Position numbers and translations under genes: made by a program. The notes under the pieces are model-generated. The model saw only the letters and a list, made by a program, of their open reading frames with translations. It had not been told where the DNA came from and did not search any database. Of a stretch of 64,000 nucleotides of DNA, positions 42,944-51,837 are shown piece after piece. How positions within the stretch are numbered: position 1 is the stretch's first letter; each line of letters begins with the position of its first letter. The DNA comes from Streptomyces sp. NBC_01485. Its GTDB lineage: Bacteria > Actinomycetota > Actinomycetes > Streptomycetales > Streptomycetaceae. The DNA lies in contig NZ_CP109435.1 of assembly GCF_036227125.1 (NCBI RefSeq), positions 1,922,001 to 1,986,000 of the forward strand, written 5' to 3'.

Positions 42944-44173
42944 GTGGCTTCCCCCACTCCGCACGGTGCACCGGAGGGCCTCGGCGCCTCCCCGGTCCCA
43001 CCCGACCTGGCCAAACTGCTGCGCGCCCAACTCGAGGCCGTCGCCGACGAGGTCGAGGAGGAGGTGCGCAGCCAGGTCCCCGAGTACGCGCGGCCGGCCG
43101 ACGGGACGGAGCGCAAGCAGCTCAGAGGCGGGGTCGTACAGGCCCTCACCCTCTTCGTCGACCACATCGCCGACCCGCGCGGACCGGGGGACGCGATCGC
43201 GGCGACGTACTACGAACTCGGCCGCAGCGAGGCCCTGGAAGGCCGCAGCATGGACACGTTGCAGTCCGCGCTGCGCGTCGGCGGGCTGCACGCCTGGCGG
43301 CTGCTGGGCCGTACGGCGGAGGAACTCGGGCTGGACTCCGCGGTCGTGGCAGCCCTGGGCGAGCTGGCGTTCCGGACCGTCCACGAGGTGGCCGAGGCCG
43401 CGGCGGCCGGCTACGCGGAGGCCCGGCTGCACAGCACGGACGAGCTGGAACGGCGCCGCAGACGGCTGCTCGACCTGCTGCTGGGCGAGGGCCCGGTGTC
43501 CCTGGACGCCGTGCAGGACCTGGCGCACGGCGCCCGGTGGTCGGTGCCGCGGCACGTCGCGGTCGTCGCCCTCGCGTCCGCCACGGACCAGCGGGAGCAG
43601 GACTGGCCGCTCGCCGCGGCCGGGGCGCTGGTGGACATGGAGTCCCGGCCGCCCCGGATGCTGGTGCCCGACCCGGACGGTTCCGGCCGTTTCGGCGGGC
43701 GGGCGTTCGCCCTCGCGCTGCGCGGCCGTCCGGCGGCGATCGGCCCGACGGTCCCGCTCACCGAGGCCGCCCGGTCGCTGCACTGCGCCACCCGGGCGCT
43801 GGGGCTGATGGGCCGTGGCGTACTGCCCCGGCAGGGCGTGGTGCGCTGCGCCGACCATCTGTCGACCCTGCTGCTGCACGCCGACGAGCCGCTGCTCGCC
43901 CAGTTGGAGGCGCGGGTCCTCACGCCGCTCGACGCGGTGTCCGAGGGACAGCGCCCCCGGCTCGCCGAGACACTGCTCGCCTGGCTGCTCTGCGGCAGCA
44001 ACGTGCCCGACGTCGCCGCCCGGCTGCACGTCCACCCGCAGACGGTCCGCTACCGCCTGCGCCAGCTGGAGAAACTGTTCGGCGACGCGCTGCACGACCC
44101 CGGCACCCGCCTGGACCTCATCCTGGCCCTGCGCGCCGAGGAACTGCGGGGCCAGAGCGACTGCGCGACGTGA
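42944..44173 (+). CDS. PucR family transcriptional regulator
   Basis: 409 residues from GTG at 42944 (AGGG six bases upstream); ATG 42926, GTG 42911 and GTG 42758 are in the same frame. N-terminal helical domain (LRAQLEAVADEVEEEVRSQV, TLQSALRVGGLHAWRLLGRT, LAFRTVHEVAEAAAAGYAEA), a middle GGDEF-like degenerate region, and a C-terminal PucR/HTH_30 helix-turn-helix (LAETLLAWLLCGSNVPDVAA, RLHVHPQTVRYRLRQLEKLF). It sits between the Ag85-like and cutinase genes, so it is the likely local regulator. The start at 42758 would couple it to the Ag85-like gene (GTGA) and add a His/Gly repeat tail. Confidence 0.88.
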   Translation: MASPTPHGAPEGLGASPVPPDLAKLLRAQLEAVADEVEEEVRSQVPEYARPADGTERKQLRGGVVQALTLFVDHIADPRGPGDAIAATYYELGRSEALEGRSMDTLQSALRVGGLHAWRLLGRTAEELGLDSAVVAALGELAFRTVHEVAEAAAAGYAEARLHSTDELERRRRRLLDLLLGEGPVSLDAVQDLAHGARWSVPRHVAVVALASATDQREQDWPLAAAGALVDMESRPPRMLVPDPDGSGRFGGRAFALALRGRPAAIGPTVPLTEAARSLHCATRALGLMGRGVLPRQGVVRCADHLSTLLLHADEPLLAQLEARVLTPLDAVSEGQRPRLAETLLAWLLCGSNVPDVAARLHVHPQTVRYRLRQLEKLFGDALHDPGTRLDLILALRAEELRGQSDCAT

Positions 44174-44176
44174 CGT

Positions 44177-44226
44177 AATTCCCGACTCACTTCGGCAACA
44201 AAAAATCGGGAATTTATGAATTCCCG
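44177..44226. promoter_or_regulatory. cluster of three AATTCCCG motifs before the cutinase gene
   Basis: AATTCCCG at 44177-44184, CGGGAATT at 44207-44214 and AATTCCCG at 44219-44226; the last two form a perfect 8-base inverted repeat with loop TATG. The AT-rich core stands out in this DNA. A candidate operator (for the PucR protein, for instance) or a weak terminator of pucR. Confidence 0.5.
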
Positions 44227-44315
44227 TCCATAACACCCGGTCAGAAAACGCGAATACGTTCTGGATGTCCTTTCCCTCAGGCGCCGCATCGCGCCCCACC
44301 CGCAAAAGGATTCCC

Positions 44316-44969
44316 ATGCGTATTCGCTCGTGCCTCGCCGCGCTCTCGCTGCTCGGCGGGGCCGGACTGGTCACCGTCACAGCGCCCACCGCGTCGGCCG
44401 CCGCACCGGCCGCCGCCTGTTCGGACATCGATGTCGTGGCAGCTCGTGGCACCTTCGAGCCCGGCACACTCGGTCTGATCGTCGGCGACCCGGTCCTCTC
44501 CGCCCTGAAGAGGAAACTGACGGGCAAAAGCCTCTCCGGCCACAAGGTGGACTATCCCGCGGACCTTTCCCTCACCTCCGCCGCACAGGGCAACGCGAAC
44601 CTGGTGAACCACGTCAAAAACCAGGCGTCCGCCTGCCCGAACCAGCGTTTCGTCCTCGTCGGCTATTCGCAGGGCGCGAACGTCGTCGACAACTCCATCG
44701 GCATCAGCAGCGCCGGCGCGGTGGTCGGCAGCCCCGTCGTCGCCGCCATCCCCGCCGCCCTCGAACCGCGGGTCGCCGCGGTGCTGCTGTTCGGCAACCC
44801 GATCCGGGCCCTCGGCAAGAGCGTCACCGGCGTCTACCAGAGCCGCACGATCGACTTCTGCGCCCAGGGCGACCCCATCTGCGTGAACGGCGGCGACGAC
44901 GTCCTGGCCCACCTCGGCTACACCGCGAACGCCGACGCGGCGGCAGCCTTCGCCGCGGGCAGGATCTGA
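44316..44969 (+). CDS. secreted cutinase-like hydrolase (Culp)
   Basis: 217 residues from ATG at 44316 (AAAAGGA upstream). Signal peptide ends ASAAAPAAA; the mature part starts CSDIDVVAARGTFEPGTLGL, the usual cutinase beginning with the R-G-T oxyanion region. Nucleophile elbow FVLVGYSQGANVV with Ser118; the Asp/His end is CAQGDPICVNGGDDVLAHLG with DPIC (Asp) and a His. Cys34/Cys109-type and CAQGDPIC pairs form disulfides. Mycobacterial Culp6 lies beside the Ag85 and fadD32 genes, so this position is notable. It may deacylate the exported lipid. Confidence 0.9.
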   Translation: MRIRSCLAALSLLGGAGLVTVTAPTASAAAPAAACSDIDVVAARGTFEPGTLGLIVGDPVLSALKRKLTGKSLSGHKVDYPADLSLTSAAQGNANLVNHVKNQASACPNQRFVLVGYSQGANVVDNSIGISSAGAVVGSPVVAAIPAALEPRVAAVLLFGNPIRALGKSVTGVYQSRTIDFCAQGDPICVNGGDDVLAHLGYTANADAAAAFAAGRI

Positions 44970-44995
44970 GGTCCGAGTCGCGACCCCACGATGCG

Positions 44996-45029
44996 GGGCC
45001 CGGGAGGAGCTCGATCTCCTCCCGGGCCC
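44996..45029. terminator. bidirectional terminator between cutinase and alpha/beta hydrolase
   Basis: GGGCCCGGGAGGAG (44996-45009) pairs perfectly with CTCCTCCCGGGCCC (45016-45029) around a 6-base loop. It lies 27 bases after the cutinase stop and 19 before the convergent gene's stop. Confidence 0.85.
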
Positions 45030-45047
45030 TCTTCCGCACGGGTACGG

Positions 45048-46814
45048 CTACCGGGGGTCCCGTGCGAACTCGGTGAGGGCGGTCGAGACGGGCTCGGGCC
45101 GGCCGTTGTTCTGCACCGGCGCCGCGGTCAGCACGTCGAGGTGCTGGTAGCCGTCGGCGACCACGGGACGCAGGTCGGCCGGGATGCGGCCGGCCAGCAG
45201 TCCGTCGCCCGCGAGCACGGTGAGCGTCGGGTGGGCGGTGAGCCCCTCCGGGTGCGCGACGAGCCGCTTCACCTGCGGCGAGGCGGCCAGTTCGAGGTCG
45301 GTGATCAGCTTGGTCGGGAAGTACTGCTCGGTGAAGTCCAACGGCTGCTGGGCGAGGCTGCGGGCCAGCTCCTGGAGGTCGGTGACCTCCTTGTCGGCGC
45401 CGGTGAACGGCGTCCCGTCGGCCGACCGGTACCCCGGGTCGTCGGGGTCGCCGACCCGGTCGTAGTCGCGCCAGGTGTACAGCGGCCCGTGCGGCCGGTC
45501 CGGGATGGCCTTGTACGCGACGCCGGACAGCCCCGGCTGCTGGTCACCGCCGTTGGCGACGGGGAAGCTCTTGTCGGCGACCGGCCCGCCGTCGAAGAAG
45601 CCGACGCTGCTCTGCAGGAACGCCAGCGGTACGGAGTTGTCGTCCAGCAGCGCTCCCAGCACCGCCGCGTTGGTGAGCCGGAAGTCCTTCACCCCGGGCG
45701 AGCCGGTGAGGAAGGCGGCGGCGTCCTTGGAGAACAGGAAGCGGTTGGTCGTCTCGATGTTGAGGTCGGCTGGCAGATAGGCGGGCAGGTCGGCCTCGGC
45801 GCCCGGATCCCGTACGGCGCCCAGGCCGGCGATGGACAGCAGCGTCATGGTCGCGGGGTTGAGCAGCACCGGCGCGGACAGCGAACGCGGCAGCACGCCG
45901 CTGTCGAGCCCGGCCTGTACGACGCCGTAGCCGAGGCCGATGTCGGGCAGATTACTGTCGTCCGGGATGCTGCCGCTGAGGTCGGCGAGCGAGGTGGAGA
46001 CGGTGGTGTCGAGGGCGAAGTAGCCGGCGCACTGGCGGTAGCCGGCGTCGGCGGTGGTGGCCGGGTTGCCGTCGAAGTCGGCGGTCGCGAAGTACCCGGT
46101 GACGACTCCGCCGAGCGAGTGCCCGCCGCACAGCACCTTCCGCGCGCGCAGCCCCTGGTCGGGGAGTTCGGCGACGAGCAGGTCGTACTGGTCGCGGACG
46201 GTCTGCTCGATGCCGAGCCTCGCCATCCACCCCAGCCGGTCGTTGCCGACGAACCCGGCGAAGGCCCGCCCGCCGACCTGCTTGCCGCGGTAGTAGTAGT
46301 CGACGGCCGTGTGCTGGTCGCCGGAGTCGATGCCGGTGTGGTCCTCCAGGCAGTTGGAGCGCCGGTCCAGGGCCCAGAACTCGATGTGCCGGCCCTGCTC
46401 GGCGGCGCGTGCCACGGTGTTGCGGGCGACGCTGTCGAACGCCCCGGCGCCCTCCAGGATGCCCGGCTGGGCGACGAGGATCCGGTCGGCGTCGGCCGAC
46501 GCCGCGGGGCCGTCGGAGGAGCGGTAGCGCAGATACGACAGCCAGTCGCACGCCGCCGGACGCGCTCCGAAGGAGACCGGCAGCGGCGCCTTCACCCGCA
46601 CCACCGACTCGGTCACCCCGGCGACCGGACTCGTCGACGCCACCGGCGTCTCGGTCCTCCCGGTGCTCCCGGTACTCGTGGTCCTCCCTGAACTCCCGGT
46701 CTCCCCCTGGGCGTTCGGGGCGGCCGCGGTGAGGGTGCCGGTGATCAGCAGCACCGCCAGCGCGGCACTGCGCAGTGCTTTCGCGGTTGTTCCTCTGCTG
46801 CGACTCGTGTTCAT
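45048..46814 (-). CDS. large secreted alpha/beta hydrolase
   Basis: 588 residues from ATG at 46814 (MNTSRSRGTTAKALRSAALA). Signal peptide of about 35 residues, then a Ser/Thr/Gly-rich stretch. The nucleophile elbow is KVLCGGHSLGGVVTGYFATA with Ser233; LLVAELPDQG precedes it. Late segments EYKAIPDRPHGPLYTWRDYD and DGYQHLDVLTAAP could hold the catalytic His. It resembles large actinobacterial secreted esterases or lipases of unproven substrate. It is convergent with the cutinase gene and could be part of the same extracellular lipid chemistry, but its own promoter is separate. Confidence 0.75.
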   Translation of the reverse strand: MNTSRSRGTTAKALRSAALAVLLITGTLTAAAPNAQGETGSSGRTTSTGSTGRTETPVASTSPVAGVTESVVRVKAPLPVSFGARPAACDWLSYLRYRSSDGPAASADADRILVAQPGILEGAGAFDSVARNTVARAAEQGRHIEFWALDRRSNCLEDHTGIDSGDQHTAVDYYYRGKQVGGRAFAGFVGNDRLGWMARLGIEQTVRDQYDLLVAELPDQGLRARKVLCGGHSLGGVVTGYFATADFDGNPATTADAGYRQCAGYFALDTTVSTSLADLSGSIPDDSNLPDIGLGYGVVQAGLDSGVLPRSLSAPVLLNPATMTLLSIAGLGAVRDPGAEADLPAYLPADLNIETTNRFLFSKDAAAFLTGSPGVKDFRLTNAAVLGALLDDNSVPLAFLQSSVGFFDGGPVADKSFPVANGGDQQPGLSGVAYKAIPDRPHGPLYTWRDYDRVGDPDDPGYRSADGTPFTGADKEVTDLQELARSLAQQPLDFTEQYFPTKLITDLELAASPQVKRLVAHPEGLTAHPTLTVLAGDGLLAGRIPADLRPVVADGYQHLDVLTAAPVQNNGRPEPVSTALTEFARDPR

Positions 46815-46936
46815 GACCGGACCGTAGGACCGCGGAGCCCACACGATCGGGCAGTGCTCACAAGAACGCAGCTACGGGCGACGCTTTTGTCAGACCTGGA
46901 CGAACAGGTTCCGGCCCCCGGACAGGAGCGGCAGGA

Positions 46937-46979
46937 GCGAGCCCCCGCACGCCGGATCGCATCGCGTACGGGGGCTCGC
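46937..46979 (-). terminator. hairpin after the streptogrisin gene
   Basis: GCGAGCCCCCGCACGC (46937-46952) pairs with GCGTACGGGGGCTCGC (46964-46979) with one mismatch and an 11-base loop, 68 bases past the protease stop. It could also isolate the upstream promoter of the alpha/beta hydrolase. Confidence 0.7.
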
Positions 46980-47046
46980 CGGTAGGCCGGAGGTGCACTG
47001 CACCGGAGATGTGCTGGACGTGCGCTGGAGCGGACTGAAGGTGGGT

Positions 47047-47961
47047 TTAGAAGACGCTGACCCCGAAGGCGTTCAGGGCCTCCACCACCGGCTGGAAGAA
47101 GGTCGTACCGCCGGAGGTGCAGTTGCCGCTGCCGCCGGAGGTCAGACCGTAGGCGATGCCGCTGGTCGAGTACAGCGCCCCGCCGGAGTCGCCGCCCTCG
47201 GCGCAGACGTTGGTCTGGATCATGCCGTAGACGATGTCACCGCTGCCGTAGTTGACGGTCGCGTTCAGGGCGGTGACGCGCCCGCTGTGGATGCCGGTGG
47301 TCGAGCCGTCACGGTAGACCGTGGTGCCGACGCTGGGCGTGCCGGCGCTGGTGATGTCCGTGTTGCCCGCGGTACCGGACTTGGTGACCGAGGTGTTGGT
47401 GTACCGGACCAGCGCGTAGTCGTTGGTCGGGAAGCTGTAGCTGACGTTCGTGCCCAGCGTCGTCGACTGCCCGGAGTTGGAGTACCAGGTCGACGCGACC
47501 TCACCGCAGTGGCCGGCGGTGAGGAAGTAGTAGGTGCTGCCGCTGACCACGTTGAAGCCGAGCGAGCAGCGGTAGCCGCCGCCGTAGATGGCGTCGCCGC
47601 CGGCGATCAGCTTGCTGAACCTGCCGGGCGTGTGCTTGATCGTGAGCGCGCCGGCGTTGCTGCCCGCCTGCTCCTTGATCTGCGCGATCTCCGTGTCGGA
47701 CACGGTGCTGTCGACCGTGACGACAACGCGCCCGCTCTTGCTGTCGACGGCCCAGGCGGTGCCCGGGACGTCCGCCGCGAGCACCGAGGCGCTCGCGCTC
47801 TTGAGCTGCGCGGTACTGAAGGTGGCGGTGTCGTCGGCCGCGCTCGCGTGGGGGGTCGCGATGGCGGCGGCGGCCACGAGTCCGGTGGCGACGGCGGTCA
47901 GCCGGGTCCGTCTCGAGATGCCACGCGTGGGGGTGGTGGGGGTGGTGCGCTTGTTCCTCAC
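47047..47961 (-). CDS. streptogrisin B-like secreted serine protease
   Basis: 304 residues from GTG at 47961, with GGGAGGGAA upstream. Signal peptide ([20 protein letters not shown]), a short propeptide (about residues 40-118), mature protease from about [20 protein letters not shown]. Triad: His in FLTAGHC, Asp in TNDYALVRY, Ser in [13 protein letters not shown]. Close to S. griseus protease B along its length ([40 protein letters not shown]). Same strand and family as the protease at 32853-33935. Confidence 0.93.
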   Translation of the reverse strand: MRNKRTTPTTPTRGISRRTRLTAVATGLVAAAAIATPHASAADDTATFSTAQLKSASASVLAADVPGTAWAVDSKSGRVVVTVDSTVSDTEIAQIKEQAGSNAGALTIKHTPGRFSKLIAGGDAIYGGGYRCSLGFNVVSGSTYYFLTAGHCGEVASTWYSNSGQSTTLGTNVSYSFPTNDYALVRYTNTSVTKSGTAGNTDITSAGTPSVGTTVYRDGSTTGIHSGRVTALNATVNYGSGDIVYGMIQTNVCAEGGDSGGALYSTSGIAYGLTSGGSGNCTSGGTTFFQPVVEALNAFGVSVF

Positions 47962-48529
47962 GTTTCGTTCCCTCCCAGGGGAAGTCGGGGGCCCGTCGTG
48001 TGGGGTCGGGGCCCGTGAGGCGCAGCCAGGACCGACGTTCGCCCGCATTTCCGGACACGCCGTGACCCTGACAAGCGCTGAGGGGGAGTATTCGACCGAA
48101 CGGCCGGCCGGCGCAAGGGCACCTTTCGGCCGTCAGACCGCGAACGAACTGCGCGAGTTGAGCCCGCCTTCGACCCTCTTGCAGCCCTCTTGCCCCCGCT
48201 CAGACCAGGTTGCGCCTCTCTGTCTCGACCACCACGTCACAGGTGTTCCCCGGCGACGGGGAGAGACAGCGGAAAGAGAAGGAGGAAGTGCGGAGGAAGA
48301 GACGGGGAAAGCGTCACCCATGGCGCACGGAAGCGGCGCGGAACGTTCCAGGTCCGGCGTCGTGCATCCGTCCGCGTCGGGTGCGCCGGGGCGCGGAACA
48401 CCGGCTGTCCGGAAGTGGACCGTCCGGAAAGGTTCCCTCGAATGCCGTACCGAACGCGCCACACTCCTGGAGCAACGAGGACGAATCCGTCGCCGGCGTC
48501 GGCCGGGGAGGCCACACATCGCCGCCCCG
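47962..48529. other. intergenic region before the streptogrisin gene
   Basis: 568 bases. Open frames here (for example an ATG at 48319 on the plus strand running on into the next gene, and a 67-codon minus frame) lack family signal. A purine-rich stretch near 48260-48310 (GGAGGAAG-like) stands out but has no start at a suitable distance. I see no supported gene. Confidence 0.45.
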
Positions 48530-49573
48530 TCATACCACTCCCCCCGCGTACCGTCTGGCGGGCCGGCCCAGCCCCAGGTGTTCGCGGAGTGTGCTGCCGG
48601 GATAGAACGTGCGGAACAGGCCACGATGTTGGAGCAGTGCCACCGTGCCGTTGACCAGGCGTTCCAGGTCGCGGCGGGGTTCGACGGGGGTGAGGTGGAA
48701 GCCGTCGGCGGCGCCGCCCCGGTGCCAGGCGGCGATCAGGTCGGCGAGGTCGACCGGACCGCCACGGTAGAGCGGCCCTTCCGGGGTCTGCCGGGGGCCG
48801 CCTCCGCCGTGACCGGGTTCGGCGGCGCACTCGCCGTCGCCGAGATCGATCAGCAGACTCACCAGGACCCGCAGGGAGTTGGGGTCGCGCCCCAACCCGG
48901 CCGCGTCGGACCGCAGCCGCTCACGGACGGCACGCGCCTGCGCCAGGCTCGTCGCGCGGACGAGGGCCACGTCGGCGTGTTGGGCGACGGCGGACAGACC
49001 GGCTCCCTCGGCGGCGTCGACGACCCGCACAGGGTGACCCTGCGGAGATCTGGTCGCGCCCCCGCCCTCCCGGCTGTCCCGACCGTCCCGGATGTCCCGG
49101 CTGTCCCACAACTTCGCGGCCACGTCGGCGACTTCACCGGTCTCCTGCCACCACTCGTCCGGCCGTACGGCAGACCGGCGGCCGAACAGCCGGGCCTCCC
49201 CCTCGGTGGTGGAGACGTCGATCCGCCAGCCGGCCCGTCCCCGGCTGACCTGGTCGAGGGTGGCGATCGCGGCCGGGACGTGGAAGGGCTCGGTGTGGGT
49301 GGCGGTGAGCGTGGGCACCAGTCCGACGCGGTGCGTGGCCGGTGCCACCCGGGCGAGCACGGCCGCCGCGTCCGGCCCGGACAGGGCTCCGGACCGGGCC
49401 CCGGACCGGGCGAAGGCGTCGTCCAGCGTCACGAAGTCGAGCCCGCCGCGCTCGGCGAGCCGGGCCAGCTCGACGTAGGCGCCGACGTCGTACACCCCGG
49501 GCTGGTCGACGGCGGCGGCCAGGTGCAGCAGGCCCCGGCCGGGCGATGAGGTCATGGGAGTCATCGGGGTCAT
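48530..49573 (-). CDS. luciferase-like flavin monooxygenase
   Basis: 347 residues from ATG at 49573 (AAAGGG upstream); two further in-frame ATGs follow at 49564 and 49555, giving MTPMTPMTSS. The LLM fold shows LLHLAAAVDQPGVYDVGAYV, LARLAERGGLDFVTLDDAF, RVGLVPTLTATHTEPFHVPA, IATLDQVSRGRAGWRIDVST and the PVEPRRDLERLVNGTVALL end. FMNH2-dependent oxidation is expected. A low-complexity Asp/Arg/Gly stretch (DSRDIRDGRDSREGGGA) replaces a loop near residue 165. It lies 40 bases after the FAD-binding gene on the same strand; the partner may supply reduced flavin or act on the same substrate. Confidence 0.85.
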   Translation of the reverse strand: MTPMTPMTSSPGRGLLHLAAAVDQPGVYDVGAYVELARLAERGGLDFVTLDDAFARSGARSGALSGPDAAAVLARVAPATHRVGLVPTLTATHTEPFHVPAAIATLDQVSRGRAGWRIDVSTTEGEARLFGRRSAVRPDEWWQETGEVADVAAKLWDSRDIRDGRDSREGGGATRSPQGHPVRVVDAAEGAGLSAVAQHADVALVRATSLAQARAVRERLRSDAAGLGRDPNSLRVLVSLLIDLGDGECAAEPGHGGGGPRQTPEGPLYRGGPVDLADLIAAWHRGGAADGFHLTPVEPRRDLERLVNGTVALLQHRGLFRTFYPGSTLREHLGLGRPARRYAGGVV

Positions 49574-49613
49574 GGGAGAACCCTTTCTGTGGCACTTCGA
49601 AGTGGACGGGTTT

Positions 49614-51446
49614 TCACCCGACGGCGTCGGCGCCCAGGTCCCGCAGGAACACCAGGACGGCCCGTGCGGTGGCGTCGTTCTGCCGGAACGCGGGCCCGCC
49701 CGTGCGCGGCCGGGTGAAGGCCCCCGGCGTACGTGCGTCGGTGTGCGGCCCGAGCGCGAAGCGCCGTGGGTGCGGCCGGCCGGCCCGGTCCAGGACCCGC
49801 CCGTCGGCGTGGTCCACCCGCAGCAGCCCGTCCGGGGTCTCGCCGGCGCCGTCGGCGTACAGCTCGCGCAACAGCGGATCGAGAGCGCGCCGCAGCATCG
49901 GCTCGGGCAGCCGGGCCTCCACCAGCGCCCGCGCCTCGACGGAGAGTCCCGGCACGGTCGCACTCGACGCCCGGAACACACCGTCCTCGGCGCGTACGGC
50001 CATGTCGGCGCCGACGAACCTCACCACCCCCGCCCGGGACAGCGCGAGCAACTGCCGCAGCCGGGGTCCGGGCGGCCCGGAGGCGAGGTAGCTGAAGAAC
50101 CCGTGCCACCAGGACCCGATGCCCCCGAGCCGGATCAACTGCCCGTAGACGGACAGCAATCCGAGGAACACGGCCAAGTCGGGCCTGTGGTCGGCCTGAT
50201 GACGACGCCTCAGATCGTCCTCGACGTATCCGCGCAAGCCCTCCTGGAACTCCTCGAAGGACCCGTACGTCACCCCGTCCAACGGCCGGTCGAGCGCCGC
50301 CAGTTGGAGCCGGTCGCGCGGATCGGGCACGGCGGACGCGATCAGCGCCTCCCGCTCGACTCCCCCGGACGCGGCCGCGTACTTCTCCTCGAAGTCGGTC
50401 CAGGCCATCGCGGTCCGCTCGGCGTGCGCCGTGAACAGCCGGTGGTAGTGGGCGAAGCCCAACTCCTTCTCCACCAGCGGCCACACGTCCCGTCGGAAGT
50501 CGAAGCCGCCGGGCCGCGCGAGCAGCCCGTCGATCTCGGCGGGCCCCAGGAACCGGGGCAACAGCGGCCGCTCCCCCGTCCAGTCGTAGCCGATCTTCGC
50601 GTGGTACGGCACTCCGCGCCGCGAGCCGACGTACAGCACCGGCTCCCGCCCCGAGGGCAGGTACGTGTCGTCGCCCTCGTAGCGTCCGCCGCGCCCCTCG
50701 GTGAGCAGCACCATCAGGTCGACGAAGGCGAGCCCGAAGCCGCGCACCAAGGCGGGTTCACCCGGCCGCAGCGCGGACAGGTCACTGTCGGCGGTGAAGT
50801 CCGGCGGCAGATGCACAAGGTCGTGCGTACGCGCGTACGCCGCCAACTCACTTTGTTCCTGGTTGAGTTCGGCGTCGAGATGACCGAGGCCAAGGACGAC
50901 GAGGTCGGCGGTCAGGGGCCGGGCGCGGCCCTCCAGCCACACCTGCTGACGTCCCTCGCGGGGGCCGCTCACCCGCAGGGCGCGGCGCGGGTGGTGATGG
51001 ACGGCGACGGACGGGGGCAGGGCGGCGACGGCCTGTTCGTGCACCCGGCGCAGGTAGGAGCCCTGGATCTGCCGGTCGGCGAAGGTGCGCCCGTCGAGGC
51101 CGGCCCACTCGTGCAGCGTGGGGCCGGGGCGCACGGGCCCGTCCATCCGCACCGTCTCGTCGGTGAACATGGTGACGTCCTCGGCGTGCGAGTTCATCCA
51201 CAGCAGCGGCGACTGGGCCGCCCGCCAGATGCGTCCGGCCCCCGGCGGATACGGGTCGACGAGATGGACGTCGAGACCCGAACCGGCGTACAGCTCGGGG
51301 GCGTTGGCGGCGATCCGCTCGATGAGACCGGTCCCGCGCGGCCCGGCCCCGACGATCACGAGAGACCGTCGCGCCGCATGAGCCGCCGGGGCTGTCGCGT
51401 GAGCTGCTGGGGTTGTGACCGAGGGAGGGCTCGACTCGGAAGGCAT
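49614..51446 (-). CDS. FAD/NAD(P)-binding protein (NAD_binding_9 type)
   Basis: 610 residues from ATG at 51446 (CGGAG upstream). After 25 low-complexity residues comes the Rossmann dinucleotide motif SLVIVGAGPRGTGLIERIAA. Other conserved points: VHLVDPYPPGAGRIWRAAQS, LLWMNSHAEDVTMFTDETVR, LTADLVVLGLGHLDAELNQE and PALVRGFGLAFVDLMVLLTE. Proteins of this group often occur with hydroxylases or in natural-product gene sets, but the reaction here is unknown. Probably first gene of an operon with the luciferase-like gene. Confidence 0.8.
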   Translation of the reverse strand: MPSESSPPSVTTPAAHATAPAAHAARRSLVIVGAGPRGTGLIERIAANAPELYAGSGLDVHLVDPYPPGAGRIWRAAQSPLLWMNSHAEDVTMFTDETVRMDGPVRPGPTLHEWAGLDGRTFADRQIQGSYLRRVHEQAVAALPPSVAVHHHPRRALRVSGPREGRQQVWLEGRARPLTADLVVLGLGHLDAELNQEQSELAAYARTHDLVHLPPDFTADSDLSALRPGEPALVRGFGLAFVDLMVLLTEGRGGRYEGDDTYLPSGREPVLYVGSRRGVPYHAKIGYDWTGERPLLPRFLGPAEIDGLLARPGGFDFRRDVWPLVEKELGFAHYHRLFTAHAERTAMAWTDFEEKYAAASGGVEREALIASAVPDPRDRLQLAALDRPLDGVTYGSFEEFQEGLRGYVEDDLRRRHQADHRPDLAVFLGLLSVYGQLIRLGGIGSWWHGFFSYLASGPPGPRLRQLLALSRAGVVRFVGADMAVRAEDGVFRASSATVPGLSVEARALVEARLPEPMLRRALDPLLRELYADGAGETPDGLLRVDHADGRVLDRAGRPHPRRFALGPHTDARTPGAFTRPRTGGPAFRQNDATARAVLVFLRDLGADAVG

Positions 51447-51577
51447 GCGAAGACTCCGTGACACGGGTGGGTGCCTGCACACGGTTCGCACAGTTCGCGC
51501 GGTTCGCACGACGGGAGATCACGGCCGAGCCCCTCAGCAGGGCCGTGCGGCGAGAGTACGCGGGGGTTTCCCCTCAC

Positions 51578-51619
51578 TGTCAAGGCTGTCCGAACTGTGA
51601 GCCGTCCGAACTGTGAGCC
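51578..51619 (-). promoter_or_regulatory. candidate promoter with tandem activator-like repeats
   Basis: On the minus strand TTGACA (51583-51578) reads towards the FAD-binding gene, with a TACTCT-like -10 19 bases on. Immediately behind the -35 are two perfect tandem copies of GTCCGAACTGTGAGCC (51588-51603 and 51604-51619), placed where an activator would sit. The rest of 51447-51837 shows no gene. Confidence 0.45.
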
Positions 51620-51837
51620 GTCGCTCTCACATCGGTTGACGGGTATCCGTAGACCTGTTCCACTTGGCCCATGCATTCGCAGCGGTGGCTGGTCACCCGC
51701 TCCCACATCGACTTCGGTCGCGTGTGGTCCTGTTCCTGTTGAGCTGACCCACTGCGCGCCCGTGTTTCCGGGTGCTCTCTTCGCGTTCTCCCTCACCGTT
51801 CCGCCTTCACACACGCACGCTCACGCACCCCCTCCCC

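Noticed and set aside
48133..48624. 163-codon minus-strand ORF before the streptogrisin gene
   Set aside because: No plausible start site; partly antisense to nothing conserved, and the frame crosses into the next gene end.
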